Assembly: GCA_913020045.1 (NCBI GenBank)
Contig: CAJWBE010000012.1
Span: 1-64,000, forward strand
Source of the DNA: an uncultured Oleiphilus sp.
GTDB lineage: Bacteria > Pseudomonadota > Gammaproteobacteria > Pseudomonadales > Oleiphilaceae
Reading direction: 5' to 3'
DNA length: 64,000 bases
In this document: one piece after another, positions 1 to 9,339 of the stretch
Layout of the letters: the number at the start of each line of letters is the position of its first letter
Position numbering within the stretch: the first letter of the stretch is position 1
The notes under the pieces: generated by a model
Seen by the model: only the letters and a program-made list of their open reading frames with translations
Told to the model about the DNA's origin: nothing
The model's database searches: none
Position numbers and translations under genes: made by a program

Positions 1-224
1 GTAAACCCGAAATTAAGGACTCCTCCGGGGTTCTTAGTCAGCTTGTTCTGCTTGGTAAGATTCTCTATTTCTTCGAAAGATAGCGTGCCTTTTACATCTT
101 CATAATAGGATAGCTCTTTATCCAGAAGAATTTTTTCGCCCGCAACAGATACCTCAAATGAGTGGGCTGGCAAAAACACACTAAATATGAAAAAACCAAG
201 AAGAATACGGCTCAATGATTGCAT
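1..224 (-). CDS. 7TM-DISM-type membrane sensor, N-terminal part (partial)
   Basis: Reading leftwards from ATG at 224, the frame stays open to the window edge (74 codons). The product begins with a signal peptide (MQSLSRILLGFFIFSVFLPA, probable cleavage after AHS). It continues with a stretch containing LSYYEDVKGTLSFEEIENL and then NFGFT, which resembles the start of the 7TMR-DISMED2 periplasmic sensor domain. Members of that family usually carry seven membrane helices and a GGDEF, EAL or histidine-kinase output, but the output part lies outside the window. The call rests on a short stretch, so the family is likely but not certain. Confidence 0.6.
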   Translation of the reverse strand, partial: MQSLSRILLGFFIFSVFLPAHSFEVSVAGEKILLDKELSYYEDVKGTLSFEEIENLTKQNKLTKNPGGVLNFGF

Positions 225-432
225 TTTTCGGCTAATGACTTCGCTAGGTGATGAATCTTTTTAGAACGTAAAATCATGTCAAATCCTACACTTATTCATT
301 AAATTGTAGATGTAGATTCAGAAAACGCTTATTAATGCCTGAATTACTTGGTTTTTTTATGTATCTTTTTGCACAGGCAGTGTGGAGTGTAAAGCTATAC
401 TAAATTGATGGCATTGAGGAAGATGTATCCAT

Positions 433-1854
433 ATGTTGACCACTGGAAAGTACAAAAGAGAACATGAACGTTTCGACGTAAATTTGCCTTTGATCCTTGA
501 GACCGGCAATTCAAGGTTCATTGCGCGGTCTAAAAACTTATCTGTAGGTGGTGCTAGCATTTCACTTGTTGATTTTGTTGAATCCCAAGATCTCGATGAC
601 CAGGGCTCGATTACTATTCGCTCTCAATCGGGGGATATACAAACTCCTTATGAAATTACATATCGAAAAGAAAATGTCATAGGTATCCGCTTTAGTAGCG
701 CGACGTCCTCGCAGATTGAGTCTCTTGATCATATCTTTGAGACCTTCCCAATAGGACGAGTGCGTCCAGACCCTATTAACGACGGCTTTGAGAAAGCGAA
801 GAGTAAGTCTCCTGTAGCACTAAAACGTCGCTTGTGGGTTGCCACACGGATGACAGCATTCTTAAGCGTTAATCTTCTATGGCCTTTGCTGAAGCATCTC
901 GTAAAACCGCAAGTGGTTTTCGCTGTATATGGAACAAGAGGAGATCAACGGGCCTATTTCCCAGACTGGTTTAAGCGCATTTGTCCTCCAGTTGTAGTGG
1001 CAGCTTATATCAAAGACAAAGCGTCTCGTGGCGTGATGGTTTCGTCTGTCTATTCAGAGGAGGAGCTTGCGACCGATCCCATTAAAGTCAGTAAATACAT
1101 CACAGATTTGCAAAAGGAATTTCCTAGAGTCAATCGATTTGCATTGGTTGGCCGTTTACCTGGTTTTACGATGAAAGCAGGCATAGAGATTGTTCCGCCA
1201 TTGGTCGACGGCTCTATGGGAACGCGTTTTGCCATGTACGAATCTGCCATGCAGATCGCTTCAAAGTTAGAAGAGGCTACGCACATTACCCTGACGAGCG
1301 ACTTGGACTCTAAGCCTTGGGCAAGTTCGATTGCTATTCTCGGCGGTGCGGGTCGAATCGGTTCAAGGCTGATTGAGGATCTTTGCAAGCAGTTTCAAAC
1401 AGTAATCGCAATTGACCCTCGATATGTAGAAGAGCGGCAGGAGCTTCTGAACGGATCAACGGTGACCTATACGAAAAGGGGTGAGAGGCTAAAAGATACG
1501 CGTTTGGTTCTAGTATTGACGGCCAGAGGTGACGATATTTTGCCAATGGTTGAGCATTTTGAACCTGGAACGGTGATCGCTGATGATACTCACCCTTGTA
1601 TAAAGAGGCCGACGAGAGAAATGCTTCAAAAGCAGGGCGTGGATGTTTGGAAGACCGTTGTAACGAGTGATGACTATGGCATGTACCCGCGAATGCCCAA
1701 CTTCCGCAACGATAATATACCCGGCTGTTTGTTAGAAGCACTTGTCCTAAACTCCACAGGAGATCATGCTCTAGACTCTCCAGAGACATTCTTTGAAGAA
1801 TCAAAAAAGTGTGGCTATAAGACATTGCTTATTCGTCACCCTGACGACTCCTAA
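433..1854 (+). CDS. PilZ domain fused to a Rossmann-type nucleotide-binding domain
   Basis: The 473-residue protein starts with a PilZ-like domain (about residues 8-105; RFDVNLPLIL, the NLSVGGASI motif and a C-terminal GIRF strand), a fold that commonly binds cyclic di-GMP. A hydrophobic patch (about 145-160) and a region of unknown fold follow. From about residue 298 there is a Rossmann-like segment with GGAGRIG at 304-310, then IAIDPRYVEE, as in NAD(P)-binding dehydrogenases or acyl reductases. I do not recognise the full architecture. The start is preceded by GAGGAAG at about 10 bases, and a perfect hairpin follows the stop. It stands alone, between a 7TM-DISM sensor and an RND exporter. 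A c-di-GMP-controlled enzyme is an inference; the exact reaction is unknown. Confidence 0.65.
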   Translation: MLTTGKYKREHERFDVNLPLILETGNSRFIARSKNLSVGGASISLVDFVESQDLDDQGSITIRSQSGDIQTPYEITYRKENVIGIRFSSATSSQIESLDHIFETFPIGRVRPDPINDGFEKAKSKSPVALKRRLWVATRMTAFLSVNLLWPLLKHLVKPQVVFAVYGTRGDQRAYFPDWFKRICPPVVVAAYIKDKASRGVMVSSVYSEEELATDPIKVSKYITDLQKEFPRVNRFALVGRLPGFTMKAGIEIVPPLVDGSMGTRFAMYESAMQIASKLEEATHITLTSDLDSKPWASSIAILGGAGRIGSRLIEDLCKQFQTVIAIDPRYVEERQELLNGSTVTYTKRGERLKDTRLVLVLTARGDDILPMVEHFEPGTVIADDTHPCIKRPTREMLQKQGVDVWKTVVTSDDYGMYPRMPNFRNDNIPGCLLEALVLNSTGDHALDSPETFFEESKKCGYKTLLIRHPDDS

Positions 1855-1863
1855 AGGAATGTT

Positions 1864-1893
1864 ATCAGAGCATTGGCCCCCCAATGCTCTGAT
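1864..1893 (+). terminator. Perfect 13-bp hairpin after the PilZ fusion gene
   Basis: Arms ATCAGAGCATTGG (1864-1876) and CCAATGCTCTGAT (1881-1893) pair perfectly around a CCCC loop, starting 10 bases after the stop at 1854. There is no long T run after it, so it may end or stabilise the transcript without being a classic intrinsic terminator. The remaining sequence to 2121 shows nothing else I can name. Confidence 0.6.
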
Positions 1894-2121
1894 CTAAAAA
1901 CGAAGTCGCCGATTAATTTAATTAATGTGACCTCTCGCCCGATCCCTCAGTAGTCCACCTTCTGTTATAGCAGTACAATGCTGCATCGTGAAAAGGGATG
2001 GTCACACCCAACTCTATTTCGCATATTGAGTTTCTGTCGAATGTTGTGCTAAACGCAGCAACTAATCGGACCTATTGCCAATTTTATTACCACCTACAAT
2101 CACTACTGCGGAGCGCATTTC

Positions 2122-4563
2122 ATGGGTAACTCAATTATCAATGCTGTTTTAAAAAGCCCAAAAATCGCTTCACTGATTATTTTACTTATACTGTGTCTAC
2201 AGATTGTTCTAAGTCTTTCTATTCAGAAAAATACTTCGCCTTACTTTATTGGTATCGATCACCCCTCAAGAGCTGATGAATTGCTCTCATACAGTGTTTT
2301 CGATCGTTCTCGTGATACAACGCTTATCCTGCTGACCTTTCCTGAGACAGGAATATTTGATAATCAGGTTGTTTCACTTCTACAGGAAATAGATACACAA
2401 CTTAACCACATCGACCTACTTGGAATAATAGATCTTAAAGCGTTATCAGCCTTTACAGGCATCGACATTTTGACTCTTGAGCATCGTACATCTGCGAAGG
2501 ACGCTGCCATTGATCTATACAATGATCTTATCAAACGTCACCCAGTTTCATCTTTGGATGAATTGTTGGGATCTTATCTATACCCGTTGCGTTCGATAAA
2601 ATCGCTTTATAACACGGATAATGTCTACGCCGAGTTAGATGAAGTTTACGTGCAACCAAATTTTGAGAAGAAGCCAAACAACGTTTGGTCAGACGAGCTA
2701 AAGAAGGATCTTCTCTACAACCCTCTTTTTGTTAACTCCATGGTTGGCCAAGATGGGGAGTCTCTTGTTGTTTCTGCTGAATCAAGAATTCATGAAGAAA
2801 ACACAGCCGCTAACCAGCTGATTCTGAAGAAGCTCAAAGCCGTCATTGAGAAAGCCATCCACAACACACCTGGGCTCCAAGTCTCTGCATATTATGCGGG
2901 GGTTCCTGTCGTAAACGATGCTATATCTGAAGTGATGGAAGAAGACAATGCTACGTTTTTCCCTTTAGTGATAGCTGTTGTAATTTTTCTTCTCATTGTG
3001 ATCTATCGGTCCCTGAAGCTCGCCATCCTTTGCTCAGTGATTGCTGTAACCTCTATTGTGATGACCATGGGCCTGATTCCAATTTTTGGGTTTGACTTCA
3101 ATATTATCACTACGATTCTTCCAGTGTTCATCATCACAATCGCCATCACTGATGCGATACATGTTATTAGTGATGTGCGTTCCTCATCGAATCTACAAGA
3201 CCATAAACATATTTCAGCGTCTATCTCGAAGTTATTCCGTCCGATGCTAATAACCTCTGTTACAACGTGCGTCGGTTTTTTCTCCTTGTCTTTATCTGAA
3301 ATCGATAACATTAGATCTTTCGGTGTCCTAGTCGGCTTTAGTGTGCTTATCGCTTTTGTACTGTCTATTACGTTATTGCCCATTCTCTTATCAAAAATCT
3401 CTCTCCCAGAACTAAAAAAAGATAAAAGAAATACCTTCTCGACAATAACAAACTCCATTGCCACAAACTCGCGTTGGCTGATAGCGGTTATCATGATTTG
3501 CGCACCGCTTGCTTTTTGGGGGCTTCCTTCTGTTTATGTTGATCAGGCCAGCATTCAAGCTTTTGATGAAGACAGGTTAGTCAGAACGCACAATGAGGCG
3601 TTCATCAACGCAGGTTATGGTACCGTTCCAATTAGTGTCTGGTTCCGTACAGAAGAACAAAATGGCATTCTTGAACACTCATTACTAAGCACCATTGCAT
3701 CTGCCGAGAACTTACTGTCTAAGCACCCTGACGTTGCCAATCATATCTCAATACTGGATTTTATTGAGCGAATGCATCGTGTGCTAGAGGGGCCTGATGT
3801 TCCCTTAGATCTTCGAGAAACAGATCGTCTCAATCAGTATTTGTTATTTCTAGAATCTGGATCGGAAAAAGATATAGAAGCCATTGTAGATGGCGTGACC
3901 CATTCCAATACTCGCATTATCGTTTCAATGAAAGATGATAGCTCTGCGACGGCAGAGGCCGTAATTCATGAATTGCAGTCGTATTTTGATTCAGTATCGC
4001 TGGATGGCGTAGAGGTTCTTTATACCAGCTATGGGGCAGAAACCGTCAATGCGTCGCTTGAAGTAGTCGATACTCAGCTAATCAGCATTGTTGTCTCTTT
4101 TATTCTTATCACTGTCATTTTGCTACTCGCAACAAAGTCGATAATCCTGTCCATCGTTGGTCTTATTCCTTTATCCATGACGCTCATTATTATGTTTAGC
4201 ATTATGGGGATATTCGACTTTTCTATCGATATAGGTTCATCTGTTGTCGCAGGCATCGCGCTAGGAGTGGGTATAGATTACGCGGTACACCTGATTGAAT
4301 CGATTAAGCGATCTCTGCATATTGGAAGCCCTAAAGAAACGATTGTTCATGCGCTTGGTCAAGTTATTAGACCAATAACCACCAGCGCATTTGTTCTATC
4401 TTCCGGGTTCTCCTTGTTAATGCTGTCTGGATTTCAATCACTTGCAGCAATGGGTCTTTTGATTACTGTTGCCATGATCGTGGCCGCAATCTTTTCGCTT
4501 TTAGTGCTTCCTCGACTGTTTCTAATAAAAGACGCTTATTTATTTAGGAAATGCTTCGGCTAG
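2122..4563 (+). CDS. MMPL/RND-superfamily exporter
   Basis: This 813-residue inner-membrane protein has the two-fold RND layout. There is one N-terminal helix (about 12-32), a periplasmic loop, a first bundle of helices (about 275-430), a second periplasmic loop, and a second bundle (about 650-805). The sequence AGIALGVGIDYAVHLIES in the second half and ITDAIHVISDV in the first carry the Asp-containing helix-4-like motifs seen in MMPL and SSD-type members. Such proteins use the proton gradient to export lipids, hydrophobic compounds or drugs. The length is typical of the two-component MMPL group rather than the 1,000-residue AcrB type. GGAG lies about 10 bases before the ATG. No adaptor or outer-membrane partner is adjacent on the same strand. 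The substrate is unknown. Confidence 0.85.
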   Translation: MGNSIINAVLKSPKIASLIILLILCLQIVLSLSIQKNTSPYFIGIDHPSRADELLSYSVFDRSRDTTLILLTFPETGIFDNQVVSLLQEIDTQLNHIDLLGIIDLKALSAFTGIDILTLEHRTSAKDAAIDLYNDLIKRHPVSSLDELLGSYLYPLRSIKSLYNTDNVYAELDEVYVQPNFEKKPNNVWSDELKKDLLYNPLFVNSMVGQDGESLVVSAESRIHEENTAANQLILKKLKAVIEKAIHNTPGLQVSAYYAGVPVVNDAISEVMEEDNATFFPLVIAVVIFLLIVIYRSLKLAILCSVIAVTSIVMTMGLIPIFGFDFNIITTILPVFIITIAITDAIHVISDVRSSSNLQDHKHISASISKLFRPMLITSVTTCVGFFSLSLSEIDNIRSFGVLVGFSVLIAFVLSITLLPILLSKISLPELKKDKRNTFSTITNSIATNSRWLIAVIMICAPLAFWGLPSVYVDQASIQAFDEDRLVRTHNEAFINAGYGTVPISVWFRTEEQNGILEHSLLSTIASAENLLSKHPDVANHISILDFIERMHRVLEGPDVPLDLRETDRLNQYLLFLESGSEKDIEAIVDGVTHSNTRIIVSMKDDSSATAEAVIHELQSYFDSVSLDGVEVLYTSYGAETVNASLEVVDTQLISIVVSFILITVILLLATKSIILSIVGLIPLSMTLIIMFSIMGIFDFSIDIGSSVVAGIALGVGIDYAVHLIESIKRSLHIGSPKETIVHALGQVIRPITTSAFVLSSGFSLLMLSGFQSLAAMGLLITVAMIVAAIFSLLVLPRLFLIKDAYLFRKCFG

Positions 4564-4592
4564 TGTTGGTGTTTATACGCTCTTTCGTATCA

Positions 4593-5798
4593 CTACCTTT
4601 CTACAACACTTACACCTTCAACGATACGATCAGTAGGGTAGACAATAAATTGCTCACCCTCATTCAAGCCCTCTAGAACCTCCGCAGTATGACTGTTGAT
4701 CTGGCCGATATTAAGACTTCGCTTTGATACTGTTCCCTCCTTTACTGCGAATATCGCCCAACTTGTTCCGTCTCTAAAGATAGATGTTAGCGGAACTTGA
4801 AGTACCTGATCGCTTTGCCACAAAATAATTGCGACATCGACTTGGTAGCCATGCCCCAAACGTGACCAGCTATCATGTGGGCTGATTAGATCAATCACAA
4901 CATTGACTCGTTGTTCTTCAATACCTAATGCCGAAACTTTTGAAAAACCAACTGGGTCAATTCGTCTTACTTTTCCTTCTAGTTTTGTTTGACCGCCCCA
5001 GTTTTCAACGGACACTCTCCCCCCCACCTTTACTTTTACAGCATCCATCGACAATAGCTCAGAGACGACTTGGAGCTTGCTCGGATCCCCAATTTCAAGT
5101 AGTGGCATGCCCGCTTGTACAACGCCTTCACTTTCAGTAATGACATCTAGAATCGTACCGCTTATCGGCGCATAAAGGTTTAAGCAGTCACAACCTGGCC
5201 GCTGCACTTGAGATTGAGCCGGTGACATCAGGATTGCTTTGACACGCTCTAATTCGAATTTTCTCATTTGCAGAGCAGCCTGTACCGTTGCATAAACCGC
5301 TCTTCGGCTCTTGAATAGACGTTCGGAGTTATCCAGATCTCTTTCTGATGCCGTGCCCGTTTGGTGCAGTGAGCGAATTCGCGCATATTCGGATTTAGCA
5401 AAATCCAGCTCAACCTGGGCTTGTTTCAATTCAGCCTGAGCAAGATTGAGGGCCGACTCAGCCTTATTTACACCTGCCCTGGCTTGCGCTTCGCTGCGAG
5501 GGTCAAGAAAGCTCGAATCCAGAGGTTCGATTTTGGCAACAACTGTCTCCTCTTCAACAACTTTATCGCCGACCTCCAATTCGATGCGGCGCAAGTGTCC
5601 AGCAATGGGTGAGGACAGCGTGTAGACATCTTCTACGCGAGTTTCACCTTCTTCATTAATGCTGGTGCGCATCGGTCCAGTCTCGATGATGCCGATATCG
5701 GCAGGCACCGGCCTCGGTTTGAATGCGAAAATCATGGCAATAAGAAATATACCGCCGATGACTGACCAGAATATGATTCTTTGTTTGGGGATGTTCAT
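4593..5798 (-). CDS. HlyD-family periplasmic adaptor of an ABC exporter
   Basis: The product (401 residues) has an N-terminal membrane anchor (about 8-25), a biotinyl-lipoyl-like half with APISGTILDV near residues 211-220, a coiled-coil hairpin rich in Ala, Glu and Gln (about 95-200), and a beta-barrel domain. This is the layout of a membrane-fusion adaptor linking an inner-membrane transporter to the outer membrane. It is the last gene of a three-gene run: the stop of the upstream permease is only 3 bases from its start. It therefore probably works with that permease and ATPase. The paired cysteines of CDC near residue 204 inside the hairpin tip are unusual. Confidence 0.88.
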   Translation of the reverse strand: MNIPKQRIIFWSVIGGIFLIAMIFAFKPRPVPADIGIIETGPMRTSINEEGETRVEDVYTLSSPIAGHLRRIELEVGDKVVEEETVVAKIEPLDSSFLDPRSEAQARAGVNKAESALNLAQAELKQAQVELDFAKSEYARIRSLHQTGTASERDLDNSERLFKSRRAVYATVQAALQMRKFELERVKAILMSPAQSQVQRPGCDCLNLYAPISGTILDVITESEGVVQAGMPLLEIGDPSKLQVVSELLSMDAVKVKVGGRVSVENWGGQTKLEGKVRRIDPVGFSKVSALGIEEQRVNVVIDLISPHDSWSRLGHGYQVDVAIILWQSDQVLQVPLTSIFRDGTSWAIFAVKEGTVSKRSLNIGQINSHTAEVLEGLNEGEQFIVYPTDRIVEGVSVVER

Positions 5799-5801
5799 GC
5801 C

Positions 5802-8168
5802 TTATTCCCTTGTTTTAAGTACTTTAATAAGATCCAGTTTATCGACGCGTCGGCGCACCAGTGTCGCTGAGAAAATGGTCGCGACAATCACCAGTAAGAT
5901 TGAGTAGCCAAAGGTATTCGGTAGAATCACCATCGGTATTCTAAATAGCTCCGTATCAAATGAAGAGATCATCGATAGAACTAAGCCCCATCCCAGAAGA
6001 CAACCTAATGGCAAACCGAGCATAATGAGCAAAACCACTTCACCCAAGAGCACATAGGAAATTTCGCCACGACTAAAACCCAATACACGCAAGGTCGCCA
6101 ACTCTCGTCCTCGTTCAGATAGTGAGATACGAGCACTGTTGTAGGTAATACCGAAAGCAAGGATTCCCGCCAGAATTGAAAACATGGTTATAAAAATGGT
6201 CATGTTTTTGATAACAGTATTGTTGAATGAATCCAAGGCAGCCTGCTTATGCATAATCGCACCGATATTGGGTGTGTCTTTAAGCTGACGACTGAACTGG
6301 GCTTCGTATGCCGAGTCAACGAGAAGATTAGCGTACTCCACTCGTGTGCCTTCTTTCAGAAGGTCATTCAAGCGTTCAAATCCAATAAAGGCGGGCATGC
6401 CAATAAAGGTTTCAATCACATTCTCGACCGGTAAAACGATGTTGGGACGACGCCCTTGTAGTATTTCAATAGCAATCTCATCGCCCGGCTTAACGCCCAG
6501 CTTTTCAGCAAGTTTTCGGGCTAGGGTCACACCGGATTGAGGAACAGAAATCACTGTGCGTTTCGAATCATCATAAATTGGCTGTAACTGACTATCTGGC
6601 TTAATAGCGGAAAGTGCGCCTCGATGCGTCACATTGCCCACGGTAAACTCGGCGCCCACGTAGCGCATAGGTTCAACACGCTGAACACCCGGTAAATTGG
6701 CAAAATCATGCATGGCCGACAACGATCTGGGCTGTGCCATGCCCACCATCACATCTTGTCGTTGCGCTTCGAAAAAATATACATTTGCCATATGAGCCAA
6801 ACTATCGTTCCATTGCATGGTCATGACAGACAAGCCCACTGCAAAGCCGATTCCGCAACTGGTTAAGAAGGACCGGAATGGCCAGCGTATAATTTGTCGT
6901 AAGGAAATTCGTGTGGGTTGGTCCAGTAAGGTATGAGACCAATTCGCACCACCCACGCGACTCTTATATATTGGAGGCGAGGGGGGTTGCATGGCTTCGG
7001 CTGGAGGAAGTTTAATCGCCTTGCCTACGGCGGTCAGAGCACCGAGTAAAGCGGTCAACAAACTCACGGCAGCGCCGATTAAAAAGGAAAATGCACTAGG
7101 GCGATAGATTAAAAGAGGAAAGCGTAAGGTCTCTGCATACAGTTCAATGTTAATACGACCAAAGAACCAGCCAATCGCGCCACCAATCACAATACCCAGA
7201 AGTCCGATCACCAAAACGAGTTTGATGTAATGCCAGGCAACGGCATAGCTACTGTAGCCAAACGCTTTTAGTAGGCCAATTTCAGTGCGCTCTGTCTCGA
7301 TCAGTCTGGATAGCACCATATAAGTAAGAAAAATGGCAACGGAGATGAAAATACTCGGCAAGATAGTCGCCATCGACTTCTGTTGCTCGATTTCATTCAT
7401 TACGAACCAGTTTGACAGCTGGTCCTTTCTTGCTAAAGCGCTCGTGCCACCATATGGGGCCAAGATCGTATCAATTGATTCGAGCACCGGCCTGACATCG
7501 GTATTGTGAGCAAGGGATAGGCTGAGACTGTTGAAGGCATTGTTCAAGTCATAGGCCGCTGCCAGCACATCTTTTGCTATCCAGAAAATACCAAAACGAT
7601 GGTCATCGGGTAGCAAAGCGCCAGGCCCCATGGCGTAGATAAACTCGGGGGATAAGGCAATACCCACCACCTCAAAGGATTTTTTCTTTCCCTCTAAAAC
7701 AATACTGATTCGATCACCCAAAGAGAGATCATGAGCATCGGCGAAAGGCTCATTAACGATCACTTGATCATCGCGATTTAGTGATACCCAAGCGCCTTTT
7801 CTTAAGACCAATTGATTAAGTGAGGCTTGCCCGTGCTGTGGAATCGACACGAGCTGACCGATAACCGGCTCATCAAAGCCCTCGATATCCACCGAAGCAA
7901 ACTCGCTGATCCGTTTATCTACCAGCTGAACGCCTGGTAAGCGAGCAATTCTGTCAGCGACTCGATCAGGTGCTCTCACCACATTGGCAAAAACATCGGC
8001 GAAGCGATAACGTTGATAGTAAGTCTCTGTGGTGTCTTGCAGTGCTTCCACGGTTGCGATGGCCATAAACAACGTGGCCACACCCGAGGCGATGACAAGC
8101 GCAATCGCTAAGACTTGACCTCTTAGGCGCCATAAATCTCGAAACAACTTGGCATCCAGCGGGCGCAT
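5802..8168 (-). CDS. FtsX/MacB-type ABC transporter permease
   Basis: The 788-residue protein carries two FtsX-like units. The first has an N-terminal helix (about 18-40), a periplasmic domain and three helices (about 270-390). The second repeats the pattern (helix about 435-455, periplasmic domain, three helices about 660-780). SERGRELATLRVLGFSRGE in the second half and TERTEIGLLKAFGYSS in the first are the cytoplasmic coupling segments typical of this family. It is the membrane part of an exporter or lipid-extraction machine. It sits 1 base from the ATPase gene and 3 bases from the HlyD gene, so the three are almost certainly co-transcribed. The substrate is not evident. Confidence 0.9.
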   Translation of the reverse strand: MRPLDAKLFRDLWRLRGQVLAIALVIASGVATLFMAIATVEALQDTTETYYQRYRFADVFANVVRAPDRVADRIARLPGVQLVDKRISEFASVDIEGFDEPVIGQLVSIPQHGQASLNQLVLRKGAWVSLNRDDQVIVNEPFADAHDLSLGDRISIVLEGKKKSFEVVGIALSPEFIYAMGPGALLPDDHRFGIFWIAKDVLAAAYDLNNAFNSLSLSLAHNTDVRPVLESIDTILAPYGGTSALARKDQLSNWFVMNEIEQQKSMATILPSIFISVAIFLTYMVLSRLIETERTEIGLLKAFGYSSYAVAWHYIKLVLVIGLLGIVIGGAIGWFFGRINIELYAETLRFPLLIYRPSAFSFLIGAAVSLLTALLGALTAVGKAIKLPPAEAMQPPSPPIYKSRVGGANWSHTLLDQPTRISLRQIIRWPFRSFLTSCGIGFAVGLSVMTMQWNDSLAHMANVYFFEAQRQDVMVGMAQPRSLSAMHDFANLPGVQRVEPMRYVGAEFTVGNVTHRGALSAIKPDSQLQPIYDDSKRTVISVPQSGVTLARKLAEKLGVKPGDEIAIEILQGRRPNIVLPVENVIETFIGMPAFIGFERLNDLLKEGTRVEYANLLVDSAYEAQFSRQLKDTPNIGAIMHKQAALDSFNNTVIKNMTIFITMFSILAGILAFGITYNSARISLSERGRELATLRVLGFSRGEISYVLLGEVVLLIMLGLPLGCLLGWGLVLSMISSFDTELFRIPMVILPNTFGYSILLVIVATIFSATLVRRRVDKLDLIKVLKTRE

Positions 8169-8169
8169 A

Positions 8170-8925
8170 TCACCACTCCAAACTATTGGCTGGTTGGCGT
8201 TGTGAGTTGATATCGATACCCGCTATTTTACCGTCGGAGATCCGTACGACTCTATCAGCCATAGCGCCTACCACCGAGTTGTGGGTGATGACGGCCGTTG
8301 AAGTGCCGAGCTCTCGGTTAATATTCTCGATCGCCTCTAGTACGATGATGCCAGTATGTTTGTCCAGCGCGCCGGTTGGTTCATCACAGAGTAAAATATC
8401 GGGTTGCTTAGCGATCGCTCTCGCAATTGCAACGCGCTGTTGTTCACCGCCCGATAGCTGTGCCGGAAAATGATCCATCCGTTTTTCCAAACCCACTAAT
8501 GCGAGCGCGTCCACAGCAGAGATGGGTTTAGGTGCAATTTCGGTGACTAACTCGATATTCTCTCTTGCTGTCAGGCTGGGAATGAGGTTGTAGAACTGGA
8601 AAACAAAACCAACGTGATCACGGCGAAACTGGGTCAGTTCTTTGTCGCTGGCACGGCTTAAATTCTGGTCACCATAGAGTACTTGTCCTGATGTAGGCAG
8701 ATCTAAGCCGCCCAGAATATTTAACAGAGTTGATTTGCCGCTGCCTGATGCACCGAGTAGCACCGTTAACTCACCCGAATAAAGCTCAAAGTCCACCCCA
8801 TCCAGTGCGTGCACTTCCACGTCACCTGTTTTGTAGGTTTTCACCACATTTTTGGCGCTCAGGGTGACTTTATTAGCTGAGCGATTGAGGGGGATTGATT
8901 GTGACGGCGATAAAGATGAGGGCAT
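8170..8925 (-). CDS. ABC transporter ATP-binding protein, LolD/MacB class
   Basis: A 251-residue ATPase with Walker [10 protein letters not shown] (about 57-65), Q-loop [10 protein letters not shown], signature [14 protein letters not shown] (about 158-171), Walker [13 protein letters not shown] and an H-loop ending AVITHNS. The insert and short linker match the LolD/MacB/FtsE class that drives FtsX-type permeases. It is the promoter-proximal gene of an ATPase-permease-HlyD operon running leftwards. An FNR/ANR-like box lies about 60 bases upstream. A different start further into the N-terminus (for example Met before the ABC core) cannot be excluded. Confidence 0.92.
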   Translation of the reverse strand: MPSSLSPSQSIPLNRSANKVTLSAKNVVKTYKTGDVEVHALDGVDFELYSGELTVLLGASGSGKSTLLNILGGLDLPTSGQVLYGDQNLSRASDKELTQFRRDHVGFVFQFYNLIPSLTARENIELVTEIAPKPISAVDALALVGLEKRMDHFPAQLSGGEQQRVAIARAIAKQPDILLCDEPTGALDKHTGIIVLEAIENINRELGTSTAVITHNSVVGAMADRVVRISDGKIAGIDINSQRQPANSLEW

Positions 8926-8984
8926 GGCAGTCCGTCCAGGAAGCGTGAATATTTTTAAGCCTACATCAGATAGGTAGATAGGTT

Positions 8985-8998
8985 TTGATATAGATCAA
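8985..8998 (-). promoter_or_regulatory. FNR/ANR-type box upstream of the ABC exporter operon
   Basis: TTGATATAGATCAA matches the FNR/ANR consensus TTGAT-N4-ATCAA exactly. It is centred about 66 bases before the ATPase start at 8925. Since it is palindromic, it could also serve the rightward MFS gene, but that lies about 340 bases away. The rest of the 8926-9339 gap shows no gene; I see no convincing -10 at the ideal class II distance. Confidence 0.55.
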
Positions 8999-9339
8999 TT
9001 GGCATAGGCCCCTTACTCCATGTCAATTATTGATGGCAAACAAGCCAAAGGGATTACACTTTAACTAAACTGCCCGTGAAAACTGGGTAGAATCCAAAAG
9101 TGAGTAATCAAGTGTTCACGTGCTTTGATATTCGTCTTTTCTGCCTATTTCGCGTCGATGTTAAAGCATCAAAATAATGAAATACGTAGATTTCGTCAGG
9201 TTTTTAGGGGGGTTGTGCTAGCTACCCGCTTCCATTAGTCTCGTTGAATATTTCGGACTAATGCAGGTCTACTGTATTGGTTCAGGCATTAAAATATCGT
9301 ACGTAAAATTCTAACAATAACGAACCGCGGTACACCCCT

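Noticed and set aside
1334..1825. 163-codon frame on the minus strand inside the PilZ fusion gene
   Set aside because: It lies fully opposite a well-supported gene and its translation has no domain-like pattern.
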